From: Thermaerobacter marianensis DSM 12885 | GTDB taxonomy: Bacteria > Bacillota > Sulfobacillia > Thermaerobacterales > Thermaerobacteraceae | DNA: 64,000 bases | Assembly: GCF_000184705.1 (NCBI RefSeq) | Contig: NC_014831.1 | Span: forward strand, 1,612,001-1,676,000 | Direction: 5' to 3' | Shown here: positions 32,309 through 40,859 of the stretch, piece by piece | Position numbering within the stretch: position 1 is the stretch's first letter | Layout: every line of letters starts with the position of its first letter | Made by a program: the position numbers and the translations under genes | Notes under the pieces: generated by a model | Told to the model about the DNA's origin: nothing | Database searches by the model: none | What the model saw: only the letters and a program-made list of their open reading frames with translations

Positions 32309-32313
32309 TCGTC

Positions 32314-32895
32314 CTAGGTGGAACGCCGGCCGCTGGCAGGCGCCGGTTCGTCCCGGAGGAACCAGCCCCATTGCGGGGTGAGCCATGGCGCCAGGGCACC
32401 GGCCACGGCCATCTCCCAGAGCCGGGTGCGGTCGACCAGGCCCCGGGTGAACAGGCCCACCGCGCCCGGCCCGCGACCGATGCCTTCGATGCCGCTTAAG
32501 CGTTCCAGCAGGGGGCCCAGCTCCTCCCCGGCCAGCACGCCCCGCACCACCTCCGGCGGCAGGGGCATGCGCAAGCTCCAGGCCACGTTCTCCCGCCCGC
32601 GGCCGTCCAGGGCGCAGGCGGCGCTGAGCAGGTACCCCGCCGGGTCCACGCCCCCTTCGAGGCCCACGGCCAGGTCGGCTCCAGGCACGGCGGCCAGAGC
32701 GTGGCGGGCCCGCTGCCGCGCGCCGGCTTCCGTCTCGGCGGCGCCCACGGGCTGGACGGACACCCCGCTGGGCACGTCCCGGGCGATCACTTCGACCCCC
32801 GGCCACGCGGCCCCGGCGATGCGCCGCACGGCCTCCACCTTGGTCGGGTTGGTGGAGCCCACCGCCACCCGGCGCGGCGTGGCCGGTTCATCCAA
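32314..32895 (-). CDS. DUF84 / inosine-xanthosine triphosphatase-like protein
   Basis: A 193-residue homologue of YjjX-type non-canonical purine NTPases. VAVGSTNPTKVEAVRRIA at the N-terminus, GVSVQPVGAAETEAGARQRA, ADLAVGLEGGVD and GAVGLFTRGLVDRTRLWEMAV are the family blocks. It would hydrolyse ITP/XTP and keep deaminated purines out of nucleic acids. The TTG at 32893-32895 follows GGGGAGGG by 7 nt; an earlier TTG is too close to the ribosome site. It follows the LuxR-type regulator by 25 bp on the same strand. The C-terminus (RDEPAPASGRRST) is encoded by a copy of the GGACGAACCGGCGCC element. Confidence 0.82.
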   Translation of the reverse strand: MDEPATPRRVAVGSTNPTKVEAVRRIAGAAWPGVEVIARDVPSGVSVQPVGAAETEAGARQRARHALAAVPGADLAVGLEGGVDPAGYLLSAACALDGRGRENVAWSLRMPLPPEVVRGVLAGEELGPLLERLSGIEGIGRGPGAVGLFTRGLVDRTRLWEMAVAGALAPWLTPQWGWFLRDEPAPASGRRST

Positions 32896-32920
32896 GGGCA
32901 ATCCCTCCCCTTCCCCGCCT

Positions 32921-33763
32921 TCAGTCGTCCAGGGAGATCAGGCCGTGGCGGATGGCGTACTTGGTCAGCTCCACGGCGTCGTGCAGGTCCAGCTTCTCCA
33001 TGATGTTGGAGCGGTGGGCCTGGACCGTCTTGATGCTGATGAACAGGCGGTCGGCGATCTCCTGGTTCGTCAGCCCCTGGGCGATCAGGGTCAGGACCTC
33101 CGTCTCGCGCTCCGTCAGGCCGTCGACCCGGCGCGGCACGCCCTCCTGCGGCCCGCCGCCCTTCTGACGCCGCGCGGCGCCGCTGACCACCTTGGCCGCC
33201 ACGTCGGGATGCAGGATGGTGTGCCCCTGGACCACGGCCCGCAGGGCGGAGACCAGCTCCGTGGCGGCGGAGCGCTTGAGCACGTAACCCGCCGCCCCGG
33301 CCTCCAGGATGGGGAAGATGTACTCCTCGTTGTCGTGCATGGACAGGATCAGCACCCGGGTCTCGGGTCGCTCCTTGAGGATGGCCCGGGTCGCCTCGAT
33401 GCCGTTCATCCCCGGCATGCCGATGTCCAGCAGGACCACGTCGGGCCGCAGGCGGCGGGCCAGCTCCACCGCCTCCCGCCCGTCGGCCGCCTCCCCCACC
33501 ACGGCGATGTCGGGCTGGGCTTCCAGCAGGGTGCGGATGCCGTCCCGCAGGATGGCGTGGTCGTCGGCCACCAGGACGCGGATGGGCCGGAGCCCGTCGT
33601 CGTCGCCTCGACCCGGGCCGGTGCGGGCCGCCACCGGGGGTCCGGAGCCGGCCGCGCCGGCCGCCTCGCGCCCCGCGGCGGGACGCCCGCCCACCGGTTC
33701 ACCGCCCGCCGGGGCCACCGGGCGCGCAGCCTCCCCTGCCCGGGTCCCTTGGATCTCACCCAT
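32921..33763 (-). CDS. NarL/LuxR-family response regulator
   Basis: A 280-residue response regulator. A ~58-residue Gly/Pro/Ala-rich N-terminal extension is unusual. The receiver domain follows: ADDHA acidic pair, D113 in VVLLDIGMPGMNG as phospho-acceptor, LSMHD and K163. The LuxR-type HTH occupies ~213-275 (LTERETEVLTLIAQGLTNQEIADRL, TVQAHRSNIMEKL). The ATG at 33763 lies within the end of the kinase gene (8-nt overlap), so both are co-translated. The pair resembles DegSU, LiaSR or NarXL systems. Confidence 0.9.
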   Translation of the reverse strand: MGEIQGTRAGEAARPVAPAGGEPVGGRPAAGREAAGAAGSGPPVAARTGPGRGDDDGLRPIRVLVADDHAILRDGIRTLLEAQPDIAVVGEAADGREAVELARRLRPDVVLLDIGMPGMNGIEATRAILKERPETRVLILSMHDNEEYIFPILEAGAAGYVLKRSAATELVSALRAVVQGHTILHPDVAAKVVSGAARRQKGGGPQEGVPRRVDGLTERETEVLTLIAQGLTNQEIADRLFISIKTVQAHRSNIMEKLDLHDAVELTKYAIRHGLISLDD

Positions 33764-34883
33764 GGCCGATGGCCACCTCCTTCCCCGCGCCGCCCTCGTC
33801 CGCCGGCGCCGCCGGGCCGTCCAGGGGGATCCACACCCGCAGCCGCGTCCCCTGGCCGGGCCGGGAGTGCAACTCGATGCGACCGCCCACCAGGGCGGCC
33901 CGCTCCCGCATGCCGAACAGGCCCAGTCCCCGGCCCGGGTCGGGCCCGACGCCGGGGATCGCCTGGCGCGGATTGAACCCGACGCCGTTGTCCCGGATCT
34001 CCGCCGACACCCCGCCGGGTTCCCGGCGCAGCAGCACCTGGGCGCGGGTGGCGCGAGAGTGCTTGAGGATGTTGGTCAGCGCCTCCTGGACGATGCGGAA
34101 GAGGGCCGTCTCGATCTCGTCCCGCAGGCGGCCGTTGAACCCGTCGGCCACCAGTTCCACGTCGATCCCCGCCGGCTCCAGCACGTTCTGCACGTACCAG
34201 CGCACCGCCGGCACCAGGCCGAGGTCGTCCAGGATGGTGGGCCGCAGGTCGAAGGTCAGCCGGCGGATCTCTTCCAGGGTGTCACTGGTCAGGTGGCGGA
34301 TGAACGCCAGCTTGCGGGTCACGTCCTCGGGGGCGTCGTCCCCCAGCCGCTCCTTCAGCAGGTCGAGATGGATCAGCAGGGAGGTCAGCACCTGGCTGGT
34401 CTGGTCGTGAAGCTCCCGGGCGATGCGCTTGCGCTCCTCTTCGAGGGCACGCAGGACCTGGGAGGCCGTGGCGCGCCGGTATTCGTCCAGGCGGTCCAGC
34501 ATCTCGTTGAAGATGGACCCCATGGCCGCCACGTCGGGATCGCCGACGATGGCCGGCGCCCGCGCGTGGAACTGGCCGGCCCGGACGTCGTCCATGATCT
34601 CGCGCAGGCGGAACAGGGGCAAGAACGCCACCCGCAGGATGACCCAGTTGATCCCCAGGCTCACCGCCAGCCCGGCCGCCAGGAAGGCCATCAGCACCAC
34701 GGTCAACGCCTGGTCGTGGAGCCACCGCTCCACCAGCGACAGCTGGCGCACGTGGACGGCCAGGACGGCAGCGCCCACGCCGGTGACCACCAGCAGCACG
34801 GCGTTGGCGATGAGCACCTTCTGAAAGATGTTGAGCCGGTTGTGGATGGCGTAGATCCACCGCATGCGCGCAGCCTCGCCCAT
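33756..34883 (-). CDS. Sensor histidine kinase, HisKA_3 (DegS/LiaS/NarX type)
   Basis: A 375-residue kinase. Two membrane segments (about 20-43 and 58-83) leave only a very short external loop, so it senses the membrane or an intramembrane partner, as LiaS does. A HAMP-like linker is followed by HisKA_3 with the phospho-histidine in ERKRIARELHDQTSQVL, RLTFDLRPTILDDLGL, and the HATPase (VQEALTNILKHSRA, DNGVGFNP, GLGLFGMRERAALVGG). ATG 34883 lies 9 nt downstream of a TATCAT -10, implying a near-leaderless mRNA; ATG 34865 with a GCGAGG site is the alternative. Confidence 0.85.
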   Translation of the reverse strand: MGEAARMRWIYAIHNRLNIFQKVLIANAVLLVVTGVGAAVLAVHVRQLSLVERWLHDQALTVVLMAFLAAGLAVSLGINWVILRVAFLPLFRLREIMDDVRAGQFHARAPAIVGDPDVAAMGSIFNEMLDRLDEYRRATASQVLRALEEERKRIARELHDQTSQVLTSLLIHLDLLKERLGDDAPEDVTRKLAFIRHLTSDTLEEIRRLTFDLRPTILDDLGLVPAVRWYVQNVLEPAGIDVELVADGFNGRLRDEIETALFRIVQEALTNILKHSRATRAQVLLRREPGGVSAEIRDNGVGFNPRQAIPGVGPDPGRGLGLFGMRERAALVGGRIELHSRPGQGTRLRVWIPLDGPAAPADEGGAGKEVAIGHG

Positions 34884-34892
34884 GGCGGGGGT

Positions 34893-34898
34893 ATGATA
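34893..34898 (-). promoter_or_regulatory. -10 box (TATCAT) of the LuxR-type two-component operon
   Basis: TATCAT on the minus strand, 9 bases before the first possible ATG (34883). Transcription would start 2-3 nt before that codon. Confidence 0.35.
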
Positions 34899-35079
34899 CG
34901 CGCCATGGCGGCGCCCGTCCATCGGGTCTGGGGCCGGGCCGGCCCGGTCTCGAACCGGCAGCGCCGGTTCTTCACCCGATCCCGCCACCGCCAGCATACG
35001 GCCGGCCGGGGATTCCCGCAAGGCAACCCGAGGAACGGGCCGGGTGCCGCCGGCTCCCCGGCCCCGGCACCAGGCCGCC

Positions 35080-35403
35080 TTACCCGGCGAGGCCGCGCAG
35101 AAGCAGCGCGTAGGCCGCGACGCCCACCACCACCGTCAGCGCCATGTTCCGGGTGGCCAGGGCCACCCCCGCCGCCGGCAGGGCGGCCGCCAGGCGAGGG
35201 CCCAGACCCCACGGCGGCTGGCCCCAGGTGGCCGCCAGGTCCGGCGCCACCAGCGCCGCCATGACGGCGATGCCCACGTAGCGCAGCGCCTCTTCCAGAA
35301 GGCGCGGCAGGCGCACCCGGCTCAGCCCCACCAGGGGCAGGCATCGGGGCAGATAGGTGACCAGTCCCATCAGGACGAACGCCGCAACCAGCTCCCCGCG
35401 CAC
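35080..35403 (-). CDS. azlD: Branched-chain amino acid exporter, AzlD-like small subunit
   Basis: A 107-residue membrane protein with three to four helices (LVAAFVLMGLVTYLPRCLP, YVGIAVMAALVAPDLA, MALTVVVGVAAYALLL). The TYLPRCLPLV block is the AzlD signature. The GTG start at 35401-35403 lies inside the azlC coding end (34-bp overlap), so translation is coupled. AzlC and AzlD together form a branched-chain amino acid efflux pump. Confidence 0.85.
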   Translation of the reverse strand: MRGELVAAFVLMGLVTYLPRCLPLVGLSRVRLPRLLEEALRYVGIAVMAALVAPDLAATWGQPPWGLGPRLAAALPAAGVALATRNMALTVVVGVAAYALLLRGLAG

Positions 35404-36137
35404 CGTTCCACCCCCACCCCCACCGCGCTGCCGGCCAGGGCGGCACCCAGCACCTGCCAGTGCCTCCAGCCCAAAGCCCCGAGAGCCAGGGAAACCCCTG
35501 CCGCCACCGCCGCCACCAGCAGGCCGCGGGCCGGCCGGCCGCCCAGCTGCAGGGCGATCAGGGCCAGGAACATGGCGGGCAGCGCATAGTCGAGCCCCCA
35601 GCCCGCCAAGCCTTCCAGGGCATCGCCGATGACGGCGCCCAGCCATGAGGCGCCGCACCAGGACGCGTACGCGGCCACCTCAAGACCCAGCAGGTAGGGC
35701 CAGGGCTGCGCCACCCCGCCCAGGGTCGCCTGGGCGACGGCGAAGACCTCGTCGGTCAGGCCGAACGCCACCAGGGCCAGCCGGCCCCAGCGCCGCTCGC
35801 CCAGCCGCGGCGCCAGGGCGGCGCCGAACAGCACGTGGCGCAGGTTGATCAGCAGGGTGGTGGCCACCAGGGTCCCCGTGGCCGCCCCCGCGGCCAGCAT
35901 CCCCGCGGCCGCGAACTGGGCCGACCCCGCGAAGACCAGGAGCGACATCGCCAGCGCCTCCGAGGGCGTCAGGCCCGCCTGCACCGCCACCACACCGTAG
36001 GCCAGCCCGATGGGCAGGTACCCCGCCACGATGGGCAGCCCCGCCAGCAGCCCGCGGCCGAAGGCGCTGCCTGCCCCGGTTCCCGCCCAGGCCGGCCGGA
36101 CCAGAAGACTCCGGTTCATATTGCATAGGGGTACCAC
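35370..36137 (-). CDS. azlC: Branched-chain amino acid exporter, AzlC-like large subunit
   Basis: A 255-residue membrane protein of the AzlC family. The signature GLLAGLPIVAGYLPIGLAYGVVAVQAGL, FAGSAQFAAAGMLAAG, LINLRHVLFGAALAPRL and FGLTDEVFAVAQA are all present, with about seven membrane segments. The GTG at 36137 behind AAGGAAGG is used; an ATG 18 nt further in is possible. azlD overlaps the 3' end. No Lrp-type regulator gene is adjacent. It exports leucine, isoleucine and valine in characterised cases. Confidence 0.88.
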   Translation of the reverse strand: MVPLCNMNRSLLVRPAWAGTGAGSAFGRGLLAGLPIVAGYLPIGLAYGVVAVQAGLTPSEALAMSLLVFAGSAQFAAAGMLAAGAATGTLVATTLLINLRHVLFGAALAPRLGERRWGRLALVAFGLTDEVFAVAQATLGGVAQPWPYLLGLEVAAYASWCGASWLGAVIGDALEGLAGWGLDYALPAMFLALIALQLGGRPARGLLVAAVAAGVSLALGALGWRHWQVLGAALAGSAVGVGVERCAGSWLRRSS

Positions 36138-36285
36138 GCCCGCCGCCGCCTTCCTTCCCGCCAGGATCCGGCAGCCGCCAGATGCCCACCAGGTGCCGGC
36201 AGCACGGGGCCGCTGGGGGGAGACGGCACCGTCCCCCCCCGGGGTGACCCCGCCGCTTTCCGGACGGGCGGTCAGGCGGCGGTGC

Positions 36286-36291
36286 TATACT
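36286..36291 (+). promoter_or_regulatory. Extended -10 (TGC-TATACT) of the NUDIX gene
   Basis: TATACT preceded by TGC, 62 bp before the NUDIX ATG at 36353. No clear -35. Confidence 0.4.
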
Positions 36292-36352
36292 GGAACCGGA
36301 CCCCACCGCGCGATCTGCGCGCGGGCCTGCCGTGGGAGAGGAGCCCGTGGCC

Positions 36353-36958
36353 ATGGACTGTCCCGACTTCCCCGCGGAGGAACTGGCGGCCGTGGAGGCC
36401 CTCCTCGGCCGGCCCCGCTGCATGGAATGGCAGGGCGAGGTGGGCCCGGAGGAGCTGGCCCTGGTCCGCTCCAGCACCCGCCGCGGGCGCCACCACGACC
36501 TGACCTTCTTCGCCTTCGACCCGGAGGGACGGGTGGCGGCGATCCGCAAGCCCACCTTCCCGCCGGGGATCTACCGGGCTCCCAGCGGCGGCGCCCGCCC
36601 CGGCGAACCGCTCCTCGACGGCCTGCGCCGCGAGGCGTGGGAGGAGACGGGGCTGGAGATCGAGCCCACCCGCTATGTGCTCCGCATTCGCGCCCGCTTC
36701 ACCTTCGGCGACCAGTGGGAGGACTGGGTCAGTCACGTCTTCGCCGCCCGCACCGCGTCCACGCGGCTCGCCCCCCAGGACCGCCGCGAGATCGCCGAGG
36801 CCCGGTTCGTCACCGTGGAAGAACTGGCCGGCCCCATCCGCCAGCGGATGCTGGCCACGGGGCGGGGCCTCTTCCGTTACCGGGTGGCCCTGACCGACGC
36901 CACGCTGGCCGCCCTGGCCGCCCTGGGCTGCACCGGCCAACCGCCGACAGGAGGGTGA
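36353..36958 (+). CDS. NUDIX hydrolase
   Basis: A 201-residue NUDIX-fold pyrophosphohydrolase. The Nudix box is complete: G-x5-E-x7-REAWEETGLEI, with the glutamates that bind Mg2+. The N-terminal ~60 residues (AEELAAVEALLGRP...HHDLTFFAFD) are an extra domain of unknown type. The ATG at 36353 follows GGAGAGGAG by 9 nt; GTG 36347 is possible. The M20 peptidase gene starts 9 bp after the stop, so they are an operon. The substrate (nucleotide sugar, ADP-ribose, dinucleotide) cannot be told from sequence. Confidence 0.85.
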   Translation: MDCPDFPAEELAAVEALLGRPRCMEWQGEVGPEELALVRSSTRRGRHHDLTFFAFDPEGRVAAIRKPTFPPGIYRAPSGGARPGEPLLDGLRREAWEETGLEIEPTRYVLRIRARFTFGDQWEDWVSHVFAARTASTRLAPQDRREIAEARFVTVEELAGPIRQRMLATGRGLFRYRVALTDATLAALAALGCTGQPPTGG

Positions 36959-36967
36959 TCCCGCCCG

Positions 36968-38341
36968 GTGCCCGTGCCGCCCCCGCGTTCCGGCCGCGCC
37001 GCGGCCGGCGCCGCCGATCCCGAGGCCCTGGTCCGCCAGGTGCTCCGCGATCCTGCCTGGCGCGACGCCTGGCATTTCCTCCGGCGCCACCTGGACCGGT
37101 ATGTGGAGGAGATCGTCGCCGTCACCCAGGTTCCCGCCCCCACCTTCGCCGAGGAGCCCCGCGCCCGGTACGTGGCCTCGCGTCTTGAAGCCCTCGGCCT
37201 GGCGGTGCAGCGGGACGGGGCCGGCAATGTCTGGGCCCCCTGGCCCGCCCCGGCGCCGGCGCCCGGTCCCGCGGCAGCCGGACCGGTGGTGATCTCCGCC
37301 CACCTGGACACCGTCTTCCCTGCCAGCACCCCGCTGGCCGTGCGCCGCCAGGGGCGGCGGCTCTACGCCCCCGGGATCGGCGACAACTCCGCATCGGTGG
37401 CGTGCCTCCTGCTGCTGGCCGGCGCCCTCCGCGACGCGGCCTGGACGCCGCGGGTGCCGGTGGTCTGGCTGTTCAACACCGGCGAGGAGGGCCTGGGCAA
37501 CCTGCGGGGCATGCGGGCCTTCCTGGACGCCTGCCCGGTGCCGCCCGCGGCCATGCTGGTGCTGGACGGCGGCCTGGGAATGCTGTGCTACCGCGGGGTG
37601 GGCAGCCGCCGGCTGCGGGTGACCTTCACAGGCCCCGGCGGCCACAGCTGGAAGGACTTCGGCCAGCCCAGCGCCATCGTGGCCGCCGGCTGTGCCCTGG
37701 CCCGCCTGGCGGCGCTGGAGGTCCCCGCCACCCCTCGCACCACGTGGAACGCCGGCCGCATCGAGGGGGGAACGTCGGTCAACACCATCGCCCCCTCCTG
37801 CCGGCTGGAGCTGGACTTGCGCTCGGAGGACGCGGGCGCCCTGGCCGAGCTGGAACGGGCGGCCCGCGGCGCCCTGGAGGCCGCCGCCCGGGAGGAAGGG
37901 GTCGCGGTCCACGTCGAGGTGGTGGGCGACCGCCCCCAGGGCGCCCTGCCTGCCGGCCATCCCCTGGTGGAGCTGCTGCGGGCGGCCATGCGCGCCTGCG
38001 GCGTGCCGGCCCACGACCTGCCGGCCAGCACCGACGCCAACCTGCCCTTGAGCCGGGGCATCCCCGCCGTCACCTTCGGCATCCGCCACGGCGACGGCGC
38101 CCACACCCTGGACGAGTACATCGAGCAGGCCGGCCTCGATCGCGGCCTGCGCCTCGCCCTGCTGGCGCTGCTGGCCACGGTGCGCTGGGCGGAAGCCGGG
38201 GCGGGCGCCGGGCCGGTGGCGGGGCCGGCCGCAGAGGCGGCGCCCGCCGCCGTGGCGGGAGCGCCGCCGCCTACCTCTGCCGGTAGGGTGCCCCCGCGCC
38301 CTGCCCGGGATGGTGAAGCCGCGCCCCCGGGGGAAGACTAG
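36968..38341 (+). CDS. M20-family metallopeptidase (PepT-like)
   Basis: A 457-residue zinc peptidase. Metal ligands: VVISAHLDTVFP (H, D), APGIGDNSASVA (bridging D), FNTGEEGLGNLRG (EE), LDGG and GAHTLDEYIE (final H), with the dimerisation domain marked by FTGPGGHSWKDFGQPSAI. The pattern is nearest to tripeptidase PepT and PepT-like peptidases. GTG start at 36968 follows AGGAGGGTGATC. The last ~60 residues are an Ala/Pro-rich tail. Second M20 member in this window (the other at 21320-22564). Confidence 0.85.
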   Translation: MPVPPPRSGRAAAGAADPEALVRQVLRDPAWRDAWHFLRRHLDRYVEEIVAVTQVPAPTFAEEPRARYVASRLEALGLAVQRDGAGNVWAPWPAPAPAPGPAAAGPVVISAHLDTVFPASTPLAVRRQGRRLYAPGIGDNSASVACLLLLAGALRDAAWTPRVPVVWLFNTGEEGLGNLRGMRAFLDACPVPPAAMLVLDGGLGMLCYRGVGSRRLRVTFTGPGGHSWKDFGQPSAIVAAGCALARLAALEVPATPRTTWNAGRIEGGTSVNTIAPSCRLELDLRSEDAGALAELERAARGALEAAAREEGVAVHVEVVGDRPQGALPAGHPLVELLRAAMRACGVPAHDLPASTDANLPLSRGIPAVTFGIRHGDGAHTLDEYIEQAGLDRGLRLALLALLATVRWAEAGAGAGPVAGPAAEAAPAAVAGAPPPTSAGRVPPRPARDGEAAPPGED

Positions 38342-38397
38342 GGCCGAGACGGCGGGGCCCACCGCGAGGCGACCCCGCCCGGGAGGGGGCCTGGACG

Positions 38398-39108
38398 GTG
38401 ACGCGGTTCCTCCTGCAACCGGTGCCTTACGTCCTGCTCGCCATCCTGGGCCTTGGGGCGCTGGCGGGCATGGTCGCCGGGGTCACGGCCATCGTCACGG
38501 GGCGGAGCAGCCTGTTCCGCCTGCGCAGCCACGCGGCCGGATGGGCCGCCGCCACCCTCTCCCTGGCGGTGCTGTCGGTGTCGATCTGGATCGGGTGGGA
38601 GCCCGGAGCGGCCGGCCGTGCGGCGGTCTTCACCAAGCCGCGGTGGAACCAGGGGCCGCTGCTCGGCGCCGACCTGCAGGCGGCGGTGACCCCCTCCAAC
38701 CGCGGGGAGAAGCGCAAGGTATTGGTCCAGCAGGGCCCGGAAGAACACCGCGGTTCCCAGGCGGCCAGCACGACCCTGCTGGTGACGCTGCGCGCCGACC
38801 GGGCGGCCACCAAGGACGACCTCAAGGCCCGCATCCTGGAGGACAGCCGCCGCATCATGGACGTGGTCTTCGGGCGGCCCGAGTACGGGAAGTGGCAGGC
38901 GGTATCGGTCGGAGCCACCTACCCCACCACCCGCGCCAGCGAGCAGATGGTGGCGTCGGTCACCATGACCCGGGACGCGTACCGGCGGGCCACCCGGGAC
39001 GGTCGCCTGGACCGGGACGAACTGGTCCGCCTGGGTACGGTCACGTGGCTGCCGCCCTTGGGACCGGGCGACACCCGGGGCGTGGGTGAACTGCGGCTGG
39101 GTCGGTAA
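38398..39108 (+). CDS. Hypothetical membrane protein
   Basis: A 236-residue protein with two N-terminal membrane segments (about 10-35 and 45-67) followed by a soluble domain with the blocks QAASTTLLVTLRADRAATKDDLKARIL, RRIMDVVFGRPEYGKWQAVSVGATYP and QMVASVTMTRDAYRRATRDG. The domain looks like an alpha/beta sensor fold but no family was recognised. The GTG start at 38398 follows GGGAGGGGG. It lies 56 bp after the M20 peptidase on the same strand. Function unknown. Confidence 0.65.
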   Translation: MTRFLLQPVPYVLLAILGLGALAGMVAGVTAIVTGRSSLFRLRSHAAGWAAATLSLAVLSVSIWIGWEPGAAGRAAVFTKPRWNQGPLLGADLQAAVTPSNRGEKRKVLVQQGPEEHRGSQAASTTLLVTLRADRAATKDDLKARILEDSRRIMDVVFGRPEYGKWQAVSVGATYPTTRASEQMVASVTMTRDAYRRATRDGRLDRDELVRLGTVTWLPPLGPGDTRGVGELRLGR

Positions 39109-39280
39109 GGGTCGCCTGGGTACGTGGTGATCCCACGCCGCACCCGACCCACCGGCCGCGGCCCCGTCCCCTCACCAGGGCCCGCCGTGGCAAGGCGTGC
39201 CTCCGCAGCCGGGGCCCAGGTGGCCCGGGGCGTTGCCGCATCCGCAGGGGCCCCCGGGCCGGCGGCGAGGGTCCCAACCC

Positions 39281-39808
39281 TTAGAGCCGGTCGAGGTAGC
39301 GGGCCACCAGTTCCTCGAACTCGCGCTGGGTTTCCTCGACCACCTCGGCGCGCCGGCCCGCATAGTGGGGTCCTTCCATGGCCTTGACCTCGACGTTGCT
39401 GAGGATCACGGCCTCCAGCTGCCGCAGGAAGTCCACGACGGCCTCCGGCGCCACGGGCCCCCACTCGCCGGCGTCCAGCCGGTCGAGAAAGCGCCGCAGG
39501 TCCACACCCTCCATGGAGACTTCGTAATACAGGTCCATCAGCGCGTCGGGGTCCGTGATGCCGGCGCCCTCATCCGCCGGCGCCGGGCTCGTACCGTGGT
39601 CCGCGGCCCGGGCCGTGTCGTGCCCTTGGCGGGCGGCGGCACCGGACCCGCCGGCCGCATCCCGGTCCTTCGCGGGCGGCGGGCCGGCAACGCCCGCTTC
39701 CGGGCTGCCGGCGCCCTTCCCGGCCGCACCGCCCTCCGCCCTCTCGTTCGCGCCCACCCCGTCCGCGCCTGCGCCGTCGCGGGCCTTGTCCTTGCCCTCG
39801 ACCCCCAC
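39281..39808 (-). CDS. Hypothetical protein, disordered N-half and helical C-half
   Basis: A 175-residue protein. Residues 1-85 are Gly/Ala/Asp-rich and probably disordered. Residues ~86-175 are strongly helical and charged (DPDALMDLYYEVSMEGVD, FLRQLEAVILSNVEVKAM, VVEETQREFEELVARYLDRL) and look like a compact bundle. GTG start at 39806-39808 with GGGGGT upstream. It lies 124 bp after the PIG-L gene on the same strand, so it may belong to the tat operon. No family recognised. Confidence 0.6.
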   Translation of the reverse strand: MGVEGKDKARDGAGADGVGANERAEGGAAGKGAGSPEAGVAGPPPAKDRDAAGGSGAAARQGHDTARAADHGTSPAPADEGAGITDPDALMDLYYEVSMEGVDLRRFLDRLDAGEWGPVAPEAVVDFLRQLEAVILSNVEVKAMEGPHYAGRRAEVVEETQREFEELVARYLDRL

Positions 39809-39932
39809 GGCTCCGTACCCCCTTTGGTGGATAGGGCCCGGCCTCCGGCCCCACGCCGGCGGCCGGGTCCCCGGGGCGGCCGCGCTCGCCGTCCGCCCCC
39901 CTGCCGGCGACCTCAAGACGCCCTTTCGCCCT

Positions 39933-40859
39933 TCACGAGGATCCCGCACCTGAACCCTCGTTCGCTGCCGTGCGGGCGGCCGCCCTGTCCGATCCGGCCA
40001 CGCCGCCCTGATCCGGGCGATCCGCTGCGCCGCCGAACAGGCCGAACTCCACAGCCCGGGCCACGGCCTCCCGCACCTCGGCGGGGGCTTCCGCGGCCGC
40101 GGCCACCGCCCGGGGATGGGGCGGCAGGCCGGGCGGCAGCGCCGGCCACGCCCGGTAGAAGAATTCCCATCCCAGCCGGGGCGAAGGTGGCGGCGGGAAG
40201 CCGCCGAAGGCCCGTTCCACCGACCGGTGCTGGGTCCGGTGCCGGGCCAGGGCGGCCCGCTTGCGGCCGGCCCAGGGCCGGGCGTCGACCACCGTGGTCA
40301 CGGCGGCGTCGAGAGGATGGGGCGGCGCACCCAGCCCGTTCAGCCGGTACACGGCCGCGGGGAGGGTGAAGTAGTACAGCCGGGCACGGCCCGCCGGGGC
40401 CAGGACCTGGTGGAACGCCCGTTCTACCGCCCTGGACAGCACCTGGTGATCGCGGTGACCGGAGATGCCACCCGGGGGGAAGGTCAGCACCACGTCGGGG
40501 TCGACCCGTTCCATCCACCCCGCCAGATCGGCCTCCAGGTGCCCGGCCGGGATGCGGTCCAGCCGGCCGTCCTCGTAATCCAGCACGTAGACCCGGGCGA
40601 CGCCCAGCTCGCGGCAAGCCGCCCGCAGCTCCGCCTCCCGGACCTGCGGCAGCTCCTGGCGGGAGCAGAGGGGCGGGTCGCCGGGCTTGCCCGCCTGACC
40701 CCGGGTGGCGCAGACCACCGTGACCTCCACGCCTTCCGACGCGTAGCGGGCCAGGGAAGCGCCCGGGCTGAAGGATTCGTCGTCGGGATGGGCGGTCAGG
40801 CAGAGCAGGCGGCGCCGCCGCCCGGCGCCTGCTTCCGCTCCCCCGCCGGGTTCCGGCAT
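39933..40859 (-). CDS. LmbE/PIG-L-family deacetylase
   Basis: A 308-residue zinc-dependent N-acetylglucosaminyl deacetylase-like protein. The site is LCLTAHPDDESFSPGASLAR (H24, D26, D27) with ISGHRDHQVLSRAVERAF as the third-ligand region. It is the second LmbE member in the window and, by HPDDESF and its length, resembles the BshB2/MshB-like or Mca-like branch more than BshB1. The ATG at 40857-40859 overlaps the tatC stop by one base (TGATG), so it is coupled to tatC. The ~60-residue C-terminal end is Ala-rich. It could back up BshB1 or cleave bacillithiol S-conjugates. Confidence 0.78.
   Translation of the reverse strand: MPEPGGGAEAGAGRRRRLLCLTAHPDDESFSPGASLARYASEGVEVTVVCATRGQAGKPGDPPLCSRQELPQVREAELRAACRELGVARVYVLDYEDGRLDRIPAGHLEADLAGWMERVDPDVVLTFPPGGISGHRDHQVLSRAVERAFHQVLAPAGRARLYYFTLPAAVYRLNGLGAPPHPLDAAVTTVVDARPWAGRKRAALARHRTQHRSVERAFGGFPPPPSPRLGWEFFYRAWPALPPGLPPHPRAVAAAAEAPAEVREAVARAVEFGLFGGAADRPDQGGVAGSDRAAARTAANEGSGAGSS

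Noticed and set aside
36232-36240. Second poly-C tract as a phase-variation site
   Set aside because: Only eight C, common in a sequence this GC-rich.
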